A DNA stretch of 64,000 nucleotides, from assembly GCA_002481295.1 (NCBI GenBank), contig DLDU01000042.1:25285-89284 (forward strand). Direction: 5' to 3'. Below the pieces are notes generated by a model, which saw only the letters and a list, made by a program, of their open reading frames with translations, did no database searches and was not told the DNA's origin. Origin of the DNA: Prevotella sp. UBA7764. GTDB lineage: Bacteria; Bacteroidota; Bacteroidia; Bacteroidales; Bacteroidaceae. Shown here one piece after another: positions 51,649 through 61,600 of this stretch. Position numbers and translations under genes: made by a program. Every line of letters begins with the position of its first letter. Position 1 is the stretch's first letter.

Positions 51649-53328
51649 TTACTTCAGGTTGACCAGCTCCAAGTCGTTGGCTGCATAAGCGGCGAGCTTA
51701 GCGTCTTTCTGGCAAGCACGCTGCAGATAGTCTTTGGCAGTGGCCGTGTTGCCCTGGCGGTTGAGCGCGAGCGCCATCAGATAGTCTGTCATGGCATCAG
51801 GGTTCTTCACGTTTTTCAGCGTAGCGACGGCGGCAGCATAGTCCTTGTTGAGCAGCTGAGCCAAAGCGGCACTGTTGGAATAGCTGTTACCAAAGTTCTG
51901 CACGGCGGTAGCATAGTTGCCTTTGGCAATGTTCAGGTTGCCCAGCACCTCATTGAATCCGTTGGCGTCGATGGCATCAGCCAGATGATCAGTGGCAGCC
52001 TTGAGGTCGCCGTGCTTCATATCGATGAGCGCGAGGTTGGCGTTGGCCTCAGGTGCGTCGGTGCGTCTGGCCTGAGCCTGCTCGATATACTGCTTGGCCG
52101 CGGACTCATCGCCCTTGTTGAAGGCCATGACAGCCATGTTGTTGAAGGCGCGGTAGTCCTTGTCATACAGTTCTGTCGTCTTCTTATAGATGGCTTCCTG
52201 CTTGGCAGGGTTGCTCTCCAGTGTGGCGGCATAGAGCAGCTCGTCCGGGGACAGGCGGGAGGGATCGGCAGCATACTGTTGCATGATTTGCTCATCGTCT
52301 CTTCCCACTGTCTCGTAGTTGATGATCAGGCGGCTACGACGCAGTTCCGGCAGGATGCCGTCGGCGAGCTCGCGGAAGCCCTCGCTCATGTTGCGGATCT
52401 GACGCTCGCGTTCCTCGGGATCCTTATACATTTCCAGAACGCGCAGGATCACGTCTTTGTCCTGGATGTTGCTGGCTTGGACGAGACGCTTGAAGCCGTC
52501 CCAGTCCTGTGCCGTATAGTGGGCGTCGATGTCCTTGGTGTTGAGCTTGGCAGCCTTGACCTGTTTCTTGACATATCCCTCAGTGGCGTTCTGGCGCTTG
52601 CTGGCCAGTTTGTCGTTGAAGGAATAGCCACCGTCGGGTGAGGCATAGGCCTGCACCTCCACGTTTCTCAGGTTCAGCCCCTCGCGGTCGGCATTGATTT
52701 TCTTCAGCATGGCGAGGAACTCCTTGACTGAGTTGTTTTTCAGCTCACTCTTGCGAAGATTGGCCTGGTTGATGAGGAACTTGATGCTGGCCTCGTATTT
52801 CTGTGCCTTCACGCGCTCGAAGGAGTCCGGTGCAATGCATCCGCCGGCGTTCATCAGCGTCTGCTTGTAGAGCTCTGCTGTAGCCAGCACGCCATTGGCG
52901 ACTTTCACAGCTGGTACATTAACTTTTTTCTTGCCGATACGGGCATCGAAGGTGAGATACATTTCACTCTTCTGCATATCGGGCACATAGTCAAATGCGG
53001 TCTTCATCGTGTAGCGACCGCCCATCTTGTAGGAGATGGTCTGGTCATTGCCCATGACTTTCTCGCCCTGGAAGGTAGCGCCTTTGCCTTGAGCAACTTG
53101 GCCATTGCCGTAGCGCAGTTCAGGAATCACTGTCACCACAGCCTTCGGCTTCATATATTTCACGGGGAAGTTACCATTGATGGTAGCAGGAACTTGGCCG
53201 CCTAATGCCTCCAAGGGGTCGGGATTTACCGTGAAGTTGTCAGCAGAGAGCTTTCCCAGTTTGGAAGAACATGACGACAGAGCCACTATAGAACAAACTG
53301 ATAAGGTTAGAACGAAATGGTTGCGCAT
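51649..53328 (-). CDS. TPR-repeat outer-membrane-associated lipoprotein
   Basis: 559 aa. Lipoprotein signal ending ALSSC (Cys near 20), an N-terminal beta-rich domain (30-160), an OmpA-like stretch (VQAYASPDGGYSFNDKLASKRQ), and TPR repeats in the C-terminal half (about 370-545: DYRAFNNMAVMAFNKGDESAAKQYIEQAQ). It resembles a Bacteroidetes lipoprotein family of unknown function thought to sit at the outer membrane. It starts 22 nt after tRNA-Leu with no promoter or terminator between. Confidence 0.8.
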   Translation of the reverse strand: MRNHFVLTLSVCSIVALSSCSSKLGKLSADNFTVNPDPLEALGGQVPATINGNFPVKYMKPKAVVTVIPELRYGNGQVAQGKGATFQGEKVMGNDQTISYKMGGRYTMKTAFDYVPDMQKSEMYLTFDARIGKKKVNVPAVKVANGVLATAELYKQTLMNAGGCIAPDSFERVKAQKYEASIKFLINQANLRKSELKNNSVKEFLAMLKKINADREGLNLRNVEVQAYASPDGGYSFNDKLASKRQNATEGYVKKQVKAAKLNTKDIDAHYTAQDWDGFKRLVQASNIQDKDVILRVLEMYKDPEERERQIRNMSEGFRELADGILPELRRSRLIINYETVGRDDEQIMQQYAADPSRLSPDELLYAATLESNPAKQEAIYKKTTELYDKDYRAFNNMAVMAFNKGDESAAKQYIEQAQARRTDAPEANANLALIDMKHGDLKAATDHLADAIDANGFNEVLGNLNIAKGNYATAVQNFGNSYSNSAALAQLLNKDYAAAVATLKNVKNPDAMTDYLMALALNRQGNTATAKDYLQRACQKDAKLAAYAANDLELVNLK

Positions 53329-53349
53329 AATAAATATAAATGATTAACG

Positions 53350-53435
53350 TGCCGCGAGCGGGACTCGAACCCGCACAACCATTCCTGGTCAAGGGATTTT
53401 AAGTCCCTCGTGTCTACCAATTCCACCATTGCGGC
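53350..53435 (-). tRNA. tRNA-Leu (TAA anticodon)
   Basis: 86 nt class II tRNA: acceptor GCCGCAA/TCGCGGC, anticodon stem AGGGA/TCCCT with loop CTTAAAA (anticodon TAA), a long variable arm, T arm GCGGGTTCGAGTCCCGC, discriminator A, no CCA encoded. Confidence 0.95.
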
Positions 53436-53455
53436 GACGGTATGAATGAAAAAAG

Positions 53456-53528
53456 AGCGGCAAACGGGACTCGGACCCGCGACCTCGACCTTGGCAAGGT
53501 CGCGCTCTACCAACTGAGCTATTGCCGC
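53456..53528 (-). tRNA. tRNA-Gly (GCC anticodon)
   Basis: 73 nt: acceptor GCGGCAA/TTGCCGC, D arm GCTCAGTTGGTAGAGC, anticodon stem CGACC/GGTCG with loop TTGCCAA (anticodon GCC), T arm CGGGTCCGAGTCCCG. It lies 20 nt upstream of tRNA-Leu in the transcript. Confidence 0.95.
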
Positions 53529-53538
53529 GTTATGTGTG

Positions 53539-53570
53539 CAAAGGTAAGATTATTTCTTTGAACCGCCAAG
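53539..53570 (-). promoter_or_regulatory. Promoter of the tRNA-Gly/tRNA-Leu unit
   Basis: Minus strand CTTG (53570-53567), 20 nt, TACCTTTG (53546-53539), 10 nt before tRNA-Gly. Confidence 0.75.
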
Positions 53571-53683
53571 CGTTTTACACAATTTAATAAACTAAAGTTT
53601 CCTGCACCCTGTTTTGTCTCTTTTTCGCTATGGGCATCTCATCCACAAACCTTGTTTAGACGCCAACTTTTACAGGTGAGACA

Positions 53684-53722
53684 AAAAGGGAGGCAAGCAT
53701 CTAAGGTGCTTGCCTCCTTTTT
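53684..53722 (-). terminator. Terminator of the SusC/SusD operon
   Basis: 11-bp perfect stem GGAGGCAAGCA/TGCTTGCCTCC, extended by flanking A and T, followed on the minus strand by TTTTTG. It lies just after the BACON gene. Confidence 0.85.
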
Positions 53723-53748
53723 AATTATAGAGAACTTATGTAGCTTTG

Positions 53749-54792
53749 CTATTTGTCAAGTCTGATAAGGGTTGGATCATCGAGCTCCAGCAGATCGTTC
53801 TTGTAGGTCTTGTTCGTGAATGAACTGCTCGTGAAGGCAGAAAGGAGCAAGCTGTTGGGCTTATATCCCTCCCAGGAGCCATTATCCTTGAACTCCAAGA
53901 AGCTGTAGCCCTCTGCGTCGTTATGGCCGAAGGTGCCGGAAAGCGTTACACTCTTGCTCCATGTGATGTATCCGGCCTCCATATCGTAGAAGACGGTACC
54001 TATGTGATAATCCTTATACATGCCGATAGAGTCGCCTGCAGCAATGCTCAGCGCATTGGTCGTCTTGTTATAGGACAAGGGGATGGTCCAGTTAAGACCA
54101 GCCAAGACCATTGCATACTTGTTGCCCTTGCGACCGATGGTGACCCGATAAGCTTTCTCTGAGTTGGATGAAGTGATAAACCATGTGCCGGCAATGTCCT
54201 TGTCGAAGTCTGCCTGCGTCACACTGATGGAGTCTCTCTTGGTGCCGGCCGTATAGTAGATATATCCGTTACGGACATGGCCGGTAGCGTTTTCCTTCAG
54301 GGTAACGATGAGCGAGTCGTCAGTCATCTGTGTCGTGATCCAGTCTTGCGACACTTCTATCGTGGGATCTATATTCTTTGTGATAGCGAAGTTCTGTCTC
54401 GAAGCATTGTCACCTGTAGAGATAGAGGCTGTGCTCAACCGAAAGATCAAGCCCTCCTGCTGCACGGTGACGTTGGCAGAGTCGGTTCCGTTGTACACGG
54501 TGAGCTGTGTAGAACGTCCGCTCAGGTCGTCGTTCTCTTCCACGTTGACCGTTACGGTGTTGCCGTTGACAGTGGCCTTTGCCCAAGGCGACTTAGTCTT
54601 TGCGGTGAGTGTTCCGCCATTGGTGGTCGCGAACACGACATCACCCGATGCTGCCTTTGCGGTGAACACCACATTGGAGCTCACAACCTGCAGCGTTGGG
54701 GTGTGCGCGTAAGGATTTTCGGTATCGTCGCTACAGCTCATGAGTACCATGGAGACTAGTGCAACGACATATAATATAATACTCTTTTTCAT
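53749..54792 (-). CDS. BACON-domain lipoprotein
   Basis: 347 aa. Lipoprotein signal with lipobox VLMSC (Cys near 20). Two BACON-type beta-sandwich domains follow (about 35-110 with WAKATVNGNTVTVNVEEN and 112-200 with WITTQMTDDSLIVTLKEN), then a C-terminal lipocalin-like domain (IAGTWFITSSNSEKAYRVTI). BACON domains bind carbohydrate, mucin or protein at the surface. Last gene of the SusC/SusD operon, 6 nt after the DUF4302 stop. Confidence 0.85.
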   Translation of the reverse strand: MKKSIILYVVALVSMVLMSCSDDTENPYAHTPTLQVVSSNVVFTAKAASGDVVFATTNGGTLTAKTKSPWAKATVNGNTVTVNVEENDDLSGRSTQLTVYNGTDSANVTVQQEGLIFRLSTASISTGDNASRQNFAITKNIDPTIEVSQDWITTQMTDDSLIVTLKENATGHVRNGYIYYTAGTKRDSISVTQADFDKDIAGTWFITSSNSEKAYRVTIGRKGNKYAMVLAGLNWTIPLSYNKTTNALSIAAGDSIGMYKDYHIGTVFYDMEAGYITWSKSVTLSGTFGHNDAEGYSFLEFKDNGSWEGYKPNSLLLSAFTSSSFTNKTYKNDLLELDDPTLIRLDK

Positions 54793-54798
54793 TACAGT

Positions 54799-56085
54799 TT
54801 ACTTTTTAACCATGTTTACTAAGTATCGCAAGCGATTGCTGCCACCGAACAAATAGTCGGTCGGACCGATGAACAGTCCGCCGGAAGAGCCGTCAGACTT
54901 GAGGGTCCAGAGGATGAAGGAGTCGGTCTGGAAGCTTTCCGAGAGTGGCGAGAAGGTGAGCGTGGGCTGCTCAGTGTTGCCGTCCCATGTGAGGTAGACA
55001 CCTGCCTTCGAATCCCATGTGAGGTTGCCTCCGCCCGCTACATTCCAGGCGCAGAGCCATATCTGGTTGCCGTTGTAGGTACCCACCTGCTGCGAGGCGA
55101 GGACGAGACGGCCTGTAGACTTCTCGTAGTTGAGCGTCAGGTTGATATTTTTGGCCAGGCCGGAGAGAATATAGCTCTGTCCGTCTTCCGAAGGAGTGAG
55201 AGTGACATCTACTGACTTCTGACCCAGATCGTATTTGAATGTCCACTGGCCGGCGTAGTCGGCAAAGGGCATGTACCCATCGGGAAGTTTACCCTGCAGC
55301 TGCACAGCGGTGCCGTCGGTAGTGGTGCCTGTGAGCGTGAGGGTTTTGGCGTCATAAGCCAGCTCAGTAATCGTCTTTCCGGCAATGGTGACGGGCTCAT
55401 AGAAGCGAACGCCCTTGTCGGTAGGGATGTAGGCCGTGCTGACCGACGAGCTGTCGGACCAGTCAAACGTGAACCACTGGCTGTCCACGTCGATGCTTGC
55501 CGTGACCTCCGTGCCGCCAATGGTGCCTGTTGCTCCGGAGAGGATGAAATTGTCCATCATGGCTTTTGCGTCCGTTGTGTACTGCTCGATGCTCTTGTCG
55601 AGCTTGCGGAGGTACATGGTGTTGAGGCTTCGCTTGCCGTGCACCTTGATGCGGTCGGCCCCAATACTGTCGATGACGAACTCGAAGTCGCCGTCGTACG
55701 CCTGATACTGGCTTGACGATGGCGTGGCGAAGTAGTGCATCAGCGTGTTGTAGCTGTCAAAGGAGAGCACCGGCCCGTCGTCGGTGGTCATGCGGTAGTA
55801 GCTCGTCTCTTTCTCGCCGGGAGCGAGGACGCAGGTCACCGTGGCGGCAGTGTCACTGAACTGCACGCCGTAGGCTACGCCACCCCTGGAGAGCTTACGG
55901 TCTGGATAATAGTCGAAGGCCCAGCCGTGCTCGGCACTCGTCAGGGTCGATTTTGCGTTGCTCAGATAAGTCTGCATACGGGTGGATGCCGATTCGTCGA
56001 AAACGTCCTCCTGGTCATGAAGACAGGAGGTGAGGAAGAGGGGCATAGTCGCAAGCAGAAGCAGGAATGAATATTTTATTTTCAT
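54799..56085 (-). CDS. DUF4302 lipoprotein
   Basis: 428 aa. Lipoprotein signal with lipobox LFLTSC (Cys near 21), then a DUF4302 domain beginning with a helical RMQTYLSNAKSTLTSAEHGW segment and FDYYPDRKLSRGGVAY, followed by beta-rich sequence to the C-terminus. DUF4302 proteins are found in SusC/SusD operons with a HExxH lipoprotein; function unknown, likely cell-surface. Confidence 0.87.
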   Translation of the reverse strand: MKIKYSFLLLLATMPLFLTSCLHDQEDVFDESASTRMQTYLSNAKSTLTSAEHGWAFDYYPDRKLSRGGVAYGVQFSDTAATVTCVLAPGEKETSYYRMTTDDGPVLSFDSYNTLMHYFATPSSSQYQAYDGDFEFVIDSIGADRIKVHGKRSLNTMYLRKLDKSIEQYTTDAKAMMDNFILSGATGTIGGTEVTASIDVDSQWFTFDWSDSSSVSTAYIPTDKGVRFYEPVTIAGKTITELAYDAKTLTLTGTTTDGTAVQLQGKLPDGYMPFADYAGQWTFKYDLGQKSVDVTLTPSEDGQSYILSGLAKNINLTLNYEKSTGRLVLASQQVGTYNGNQIWLCAWNVAGGGNLTWDSKAGVYLTWDGNTEQPTLTFSPLSESFQTDSFILWTLKSDGSSGGLFIGPTDYLFGGSNRLRYLVNMVKK

Positions 56086-56103
56086 GTTGTCGTTCCTTTC
56101 TTG

Positions 56104-57000
56104 TTATTTTACGGTAAGGTCTGTGAGGTCTATCTGTCCGCTGGCGACCTTGGTCTCGCGGTCAAGCACCGAGTTGCGGAGCTGGTCGATGTCGATGTTC
56201 CAGCTGTCCTTCATGTAGGTACGCACGATGTCGAGTTTCTGCTGAAGGAGGCGTGTGCCATCGGTTCCAGCCTCCTCCATCCACTTGTTCCACTGTGCGG
56301 GCGTGTTGGTGATGTACATGGAGAGCATCTCGGCGAAGTCCTCCGTGGCAGAGTGCTGCGAGTAGGAAGAGATGAAGCCGCGTTCGAGATAGTTTTCGTT
56401 GTAGGGCGACTCACTCCAGCTGTCGGCCACATAGCCCGACCCCGTGACCTGCTGATAGCTGCGCGGAAAGTCCTTGGTCTGGTTGAGGATATGGGTGAAC
56501 TCGTGGTGGATCGTCTTGAGATAGAAGTGGTTGAGCGTGTCGATATTGTCCTTGTACTGGTCAAGGTAGTTCACACCGGCCAGGAAGATCTTCTTGCCGC
56601 CCTCGGCCGTTCCAAGAATGAAGGTACCGTTGTTGCGGAACTCCCAGGTGCCTGTGCAGAAGAACTCCTTTGGGAAGTAGTTGCGGGTGAAGTTTACGCC
56701 GGCCACCTCGTTGTAGGCCTCCACGCACGTGTATTTTACGATATGAGCCAGCTCCACGGCCTGCTTATAGTCGGCGGGCACGTTGTAGTAGTTCATGTCG
56801 CTCTCGTTGTGCTCATAGCGGTACTTGAACTGTATGTTGTATGGATTGACAAAGTTGGCCTCGAGCCATTTGTCAAACTGTGTCTGCTCTGTCTCGCTGG
56901 TCACGATGACGCTCTTGTCGGAGAGGTCGTCGTCTGAGCAGGAACTCAGCATGAGACCTGCTGTGGCGAGAAAGGAGAGGCAAAGAATATATTTTTTCAT
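56104..57000 (-). CDS. Substrate-import-associated zinc metallohydrolase lipoprotein
   Basis: 298 aa. Lipoprotein signal with lipobox MLSSC (Cys near 21). The zinc motif HEFTH (HExxH) occurs in KTIHHEFTHILNQT; SYSQHSATEDFAEM may supply the downstream Glu ligand. This matches the HExxH lipoproteins encoded beside certain SusC/SusD pairs, thought to process a peptide-type substrate before import. Substrate unknown. Third gene of the operon. Confidence 0.88.
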   Translation of the reverse strand: MKKYILCLSFLATAGLMLSSCSDDDLSDKSVIVTSETEQTQFDKWLEANFVNPYNIQFKYRYEHNESDMNYYNVPADYKQAVELAHIVKYTCVEAYNEVAGVNFTRNYFPKEFFCTGTWEFRNNGTFILGTAEGGKKIFLAGVNYLDQYKDNIDTLNHFYLKTIHHEFTHILNQTKDFPRSYQQVTGSGYVADSWSESPYNENYLERGFISSYSQHSATEDFAEMLSMYITNTPAQWNKWMEEAGTDGTRLLQQKLDIVRTYMKDSWNIDIDQLRNSVLDRETKVASGQIDLTDLTVK

Positions 57001-57026
57001 GATTGTTCTTTTGTTAATGTCTGTTC

Positions 57027-58619
57027 CTACTTAGTATTGCGCGGGTTAGGCGTCATTCCGGCAGAAATGACCTTGGTGGGCAACTGCACGGCACGTCGCG
57101 GATCGTCGGTGGTGAGCACGTCGGTGAGCTTGGCAGGCACGCCCGCAGCGTTGAGCTGACGGCGCGGGATGACGATGCGGTAGCGCTTGATGTCGAACCA
57201 GCGGAGACCGAGCTGCAGAGTCTCGATGCGCTTGAAGCCTAACACGCACTGCAGCATGTTCTCCTGTGTAGAGCCCTCGGCGTCGATAGAGAAGACGGGG
57301 TTGAGGTGCTTCTTCAGACCCGACTTTATGCCGTCGGCATCAGAGTAGCAGTAGTCTTGGGCATTGTAGAACTCAGAGATATTCTCCGGCGTGAGTGTCA
57401 TCGAGGTGTTCACGAAGTTGTGCATCCATGTATTCAGGTCGGCAGCTGCCTTATCGTACTGCTTGAGCAGGGTGTAGGCCTCGGCTCTCTCGAGCAACAC
57501 CTCGTCGGTGGTGAAAGCTGGGTAGACGGTACGGTAGTAACCGGTCTGTGCCTGCAGGTCCTTGTACTCGAAGAGATAGGGCGTGCGCCAATAGATATAT
57601 TTGTTGAGGTTGGTTCCACTGTAGCGCCGGATCGGGAACTTCTCCAGGCTTGGCGAGCCCCAGATGTTTGTGGCGTAGCCGTCCTCATTGGTGGAGACAT
57701 AGGCACCGTGCGAATATTTGCCCAAGGTATAATAAGCCCCGAATGCCAGACCGATACGCGAGTAGGCAGTCTGGAGCATGAGGTTGGCGTTCACCGAGGC
57801 GTCGATGTAGCGTTGCTGAACGGCCTCTTCGGTCTGTGTCATGTTGGCCAGGTCGTTATAGTCGCGCAACGAGGCACCGGCGTTAGTGCCCAAGACGCGG
57901 TTGGCGTACTCCACAGCCTTTTTCCACTTGTTGTAGAAGAGGTAGAAGCGGGTGGCGAAGGCATAGGCAGCCTGCTGGTTGAAATGGTACTTGGGCACGG
58001 TGTAGTTGGCATCGCCCACATCGGGCAGGGCAGCCTGCAGGTCACGGTCTATTTTCTCATAGTCCTCGGCCACGGTGCCGCGCTCGTAGGTCACGCCGAC
58101 CTTCTCCTCAGGCTTCTCGATGTAGGGCATGCCCAGGTCCTTTGTGCTGGTCTGATCGTTGTAGGCCATGGAGAACATGTTGACGAGCAGGAAGTGGTTG
58201 TAGGCGCGGCAGAGCAGAGCCTCGGCACGTGCCTGACGCAGTTTGTCGGTTGTGGCACCGCCTGCCTCGTCGATGGCCTGCAGGGCGGCATTGGCACTGG
58301 CGATGGCTCTGTAGCAGGCCTGATAGAAGCTCTCGGGCGACTCGTTGTCGCTCTCGGTCACGTCTTGCCAGGCGTAGACCTGGTCGGCGAAACGATTAGT
58401 GTAGGGGTTGTTCACACCGTTGTCGTCCACATTGTCCGACATATACTCGTTTACGAATATGTTGGAGTTTTGCGGATAGGCAGAGGTAAGGAGCTGAACG
58501 ACCTTTTCCTCGGTATTGATGGTGGTTCTGTTGTCGGGCATCTTGTCGAGGAAGTCGTTGCACGAGGAGAGTGCCACCGAGCCCATCGCCAAGGCCAGAA
58601 CCGTATATTTTAATTTCAT
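57027..58619 (-). CDS. RagB/SusD family nutrient-uptake lipoprotein
   Basis: 530 aa from ATG 58619 (MKLKYTVLALAMG). Lipobox ALSSC, then the SusD fold: helical TPR-like N-terminus (YRAIASANAALQAIDEAGG, RAEALLCRAYNHFLLVNMFS) and C-terminal segment LGLRWFDIKRYR typical of the family. SusD binds substrate at the surface and closes the SusC barrel like a lid. It starts 33 nt after the SusC gene. An ATG at 58628 is an alternative. Confidence 0.95.
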   Translation of the reverse strand: MKLKYTVLALAMGSVALSSCNDFLDKMPDNRTTINTEEKVVQLLTSAYPQNSNIFVNEYMSDNVDDNGVNNPYTNRFADQVYAWQDVTESDNESPESFYQACYRAIASANAALQAIDEAGGATTDKLRQARAEALLCRAYNHFLLVNMFSMAYNDQTSTKDLGMPYIEKPEEKVGVTYERGTVAEDYEKIDRDLQAALPDVGDANYTVPKYHFNQQAAYAFATRFYLFYNKWKKAVEYANRVLGTNAGASLRDYNDLANMTQTEEAVQQRYIDASVNANLMLQTAYSRIGLAFGAYYTLGKYSHGAYVSTNEDGYATNIWGSPSLEKFPIRRYSGTNLNKYIYWRTPYLFEYKDLQAQTGYYRTVYPAFTTDEVLLERAEAYTLLKQYDKAAADLNTWMHNFVNTSMTLTPENISEFYNAQDYCYSDADGIKSGLKKHLNPVFSIDAEGSTQENMLQCVLGFKRIETLQLGLRWFDIKRYRIVIPRRQLNAAGVPAKLTDVLTTDDPRRAVQLPTKVISAGMTPNPRNTK

Positions 58620-58652
58620 TACTTTCATTTTCTGATATTTAATATCTGTTTG

Positions 58653-61600
58653 TTAGAGACCCATTCTGAGTGTGAGCGTGAACTGCTTTGGCACAGGCAC
58701 TGCCACACCACCGGTGTTGAAGAACTCCGGATCCTGGCCGTTGAGCTTCTTGTCAGCATAGATTAAGAAGAGGTTAGTGGCCTGTAGTTTAAGCGAGAGG
58801 TTGCTCAGTCCCCAGTGGCTGATCCAGTTTTTGGGGAACTCGTAGCCTAATGCAATCTCCTTCATGCGGATGAAGTCACCCTTGGCGATGCGTGCGTCGG
58901 AGTAGTTGTATGCGTTGTAGGCATACTTCAGATTGGTGTCGTTGCGGTTCTGCACGGCACTGGCAATGACGGGGATGTTGGTCTTAGCTTCATCGCCTGA
59001 CACCTCCCAACGGTTGCGGAACTCCTTAGGCGTGGACTTCAGGTCGTCGTACTCGTTGGAGAATACGGGGTCGAGACGCACCACATTGCCGAAGGAATAA
59101 GTGATGAAGAGGTTGAGCGAGAAGCCCTTGTAGCGGAACACGTTGCCCAACGAACCTACATCAGTAGGATCAGCACTGCCCTCATACTTGAGGAACTTGA
59201 GCTTGTCAGGATCAGACTCCTGGAAGTAGATGCCCGTCGTGGTGACGTTGCCGTCCTGGTCGAGGAAGGTGGGAAGACCTTCGTTGTTCAGACCGCGGAA
59301 GGGAATGGAGAAGAGGGAACGCACGGGGTAGCCCTTCATCGTGAAGCCGGTGCCAGAGACGAGGTCGATGACACGGCTTGAGGTATTGAGTTTGGTCACC
59401 TCATTGTGGGAGTGAGAGTAGATGAGGTTCGTGGTCCAGCTGAAGTCCTTGGTCTTGATGTTGGTGGTAGAGAGTGAGATCTCGACACCGTTCGACTTCA
59501 TGTTGGCAATGTTACCGTAGCGCTGGATCTCACCGCCTACACCCTCTGTGTTGGCCAAACCAATAAGGTCGAAGTTGCGACGCCAGTAGATGTCGGTCGT
59601 CAGGTTGATGCGGTTGTCGAGGAAGCCCAGGTCAACACCTAAGTTGAACTCGTGCTTCTTCTCGTAGGTCAGGTCTGTGTTGGCCAGGCTGCTGATATAG
59701 ATACCCGACTCTCGGACGGAGGTGAACGGGCGCCAGGGCGTATTAGCTTTGTAGATAGCGTAAGCATTGGTCACGCTGGGACGGTCGCCGGTGAGCGAGT
59801 AGCTCAGGCGGAGGGTAGCGTGCGAGAAAGCTGGCTTGAGAGGCTGGAAGAACTTCTCTTCGTGGGCGTTCCACACACCCGAGACATTCCACGTAGGCAT
59901 CCAACGGGCAGAAGTGGCCTTGCCTAAGTAGTTGGTACCCTCGTAGCGGGCCGTGCCGGTGAGGGTGTATTTGCCCTGATAAGAATAGGTGACGGTGCCG
60001 AAGAAGGCAGCCGAGCGCGTGAAGCGGTTGCTCAGCGTGTAGTAGTCGGTGTTCTGCTCCTCACCCATCTTGAAGGCTTGGTAAGCGTAGTTGGCCACCT
60101 CGCCAAGAGAATACTGCAAGCCGTATCCACGGAACCAGGTGGTGCGACGGTTCACTGAGTTGGTCTCCATACCGCCATAGAAGTTGACGATATGGTCGTT
60201 GTGGAACACGTCGTTGTAGCTCATAGAGAGACGTGTGTCCCAACCAAACATGTCGTTGTCAGTGCGGTTGTAGATACCACCGTTTGGCAGAATGCTGATT
60301 TTCAGGGCGTAGATATCGTCAGGGTCACGATAGAGCAGAGGGTTGTTGTTGCGGATAGTGCTGTTGCCCATAGCGCGGTAGCTCATAGCCTCGTTGGAGT
60401 CGTCGTGGATCATGTGCTCCTGCGAGGTGGATGTACCCTTCATAGCAGCCAGGAAAGTGAACTTGAGCTTTGTGATGGGCTTGTAGTCGATGCTGGCAGA
60501 CACACGGAAGTCACTCACCTTGAGGTCCATGTAGTTAGACTCAAGCTCATGGAAAATGTTGAAGTCGGCATAGCTGCGGGTGTAATATTCGTTGGGATCG
60601 AGCGCACGCGAGGTATTGAGGGCGTAGGAGTAGGGATTGATGTCGAAGTCACGACGTACCTCACCCGATACCGCATCAACCTGTGAACCCAACGTGCCCG
60701 GTGCGCGCTGCTTACGGTAAGAGGCGTTGCCGATGAGGTTGACACTCAGCTTCTTGGATATGTTGTAGGTTGTGTTCTGGTTGACGGTGTAGCGCTGTAC
60801 CTTGCTCTGCTTGTTCCATCCCGGATCGTACATGGCGGAGAGCGAGACATAGCTCTGCGACTTCTCCGTACCGGTAGACACGCTCACAGAGTGGTTCTGC
60901 ATGATGGCGTTGGAGAAAAGCTTGTCGAACCAGTTGGTGTTTCTGTATTCGGCGTCGCGCAGGTAGTTGGCCTTGGCAATGTCGGTGTTGGGCAAGCCGA
61001 ACTGTCCCGTGGTAGGGTTGTAAGTGGTGATGAGGTCATACATCTTCTTATACACACCACCATTCTGCGCGTTGGCAATCTCGGCGTAGTTGAGATAACC
61101 TTTCTGATAGAGCTCCTGATAGACCTCCATCTGATCCTGCGAGTTCATAATGTTGAACGTGCTGTAGCTGGGCTTGAGGCGCATAGTGAACTCGCCGGTG
61201 TAGTTGATGTGACTCTGTCCGGCCTTACCTTTCTTGGTGGTGATGACGATGACGCCTGCCATGGCGCGTGCACCGTAGATAGAGGTAGCTGAACCGTCTT
61301 TCAGAATCTGGAAGCTCTCGATATCGTCGGCGTTGAGTCCTGCGATTGCAGAAGAGATCAGCGTTTCGGCATTACCCGAGGAGAGCTCATCGGCAGAGAC
61401 ATCGGTCACGTCCTCCATGATGACACCGTCGACAACCCACAGCGGCTTGCTGGAGCCATAGATAGATGTGGCACCACGCACGCGGATCTTCGGCGCTGTA
61501 CCGAAGGTGCCACTGACGTTCTGCACGCTCACACCGGCAGCACGGCCTTCAAGCGAGCGGCTGATGTCGGCCATACCGTCGATCTTGGCATCAGAGGCAC

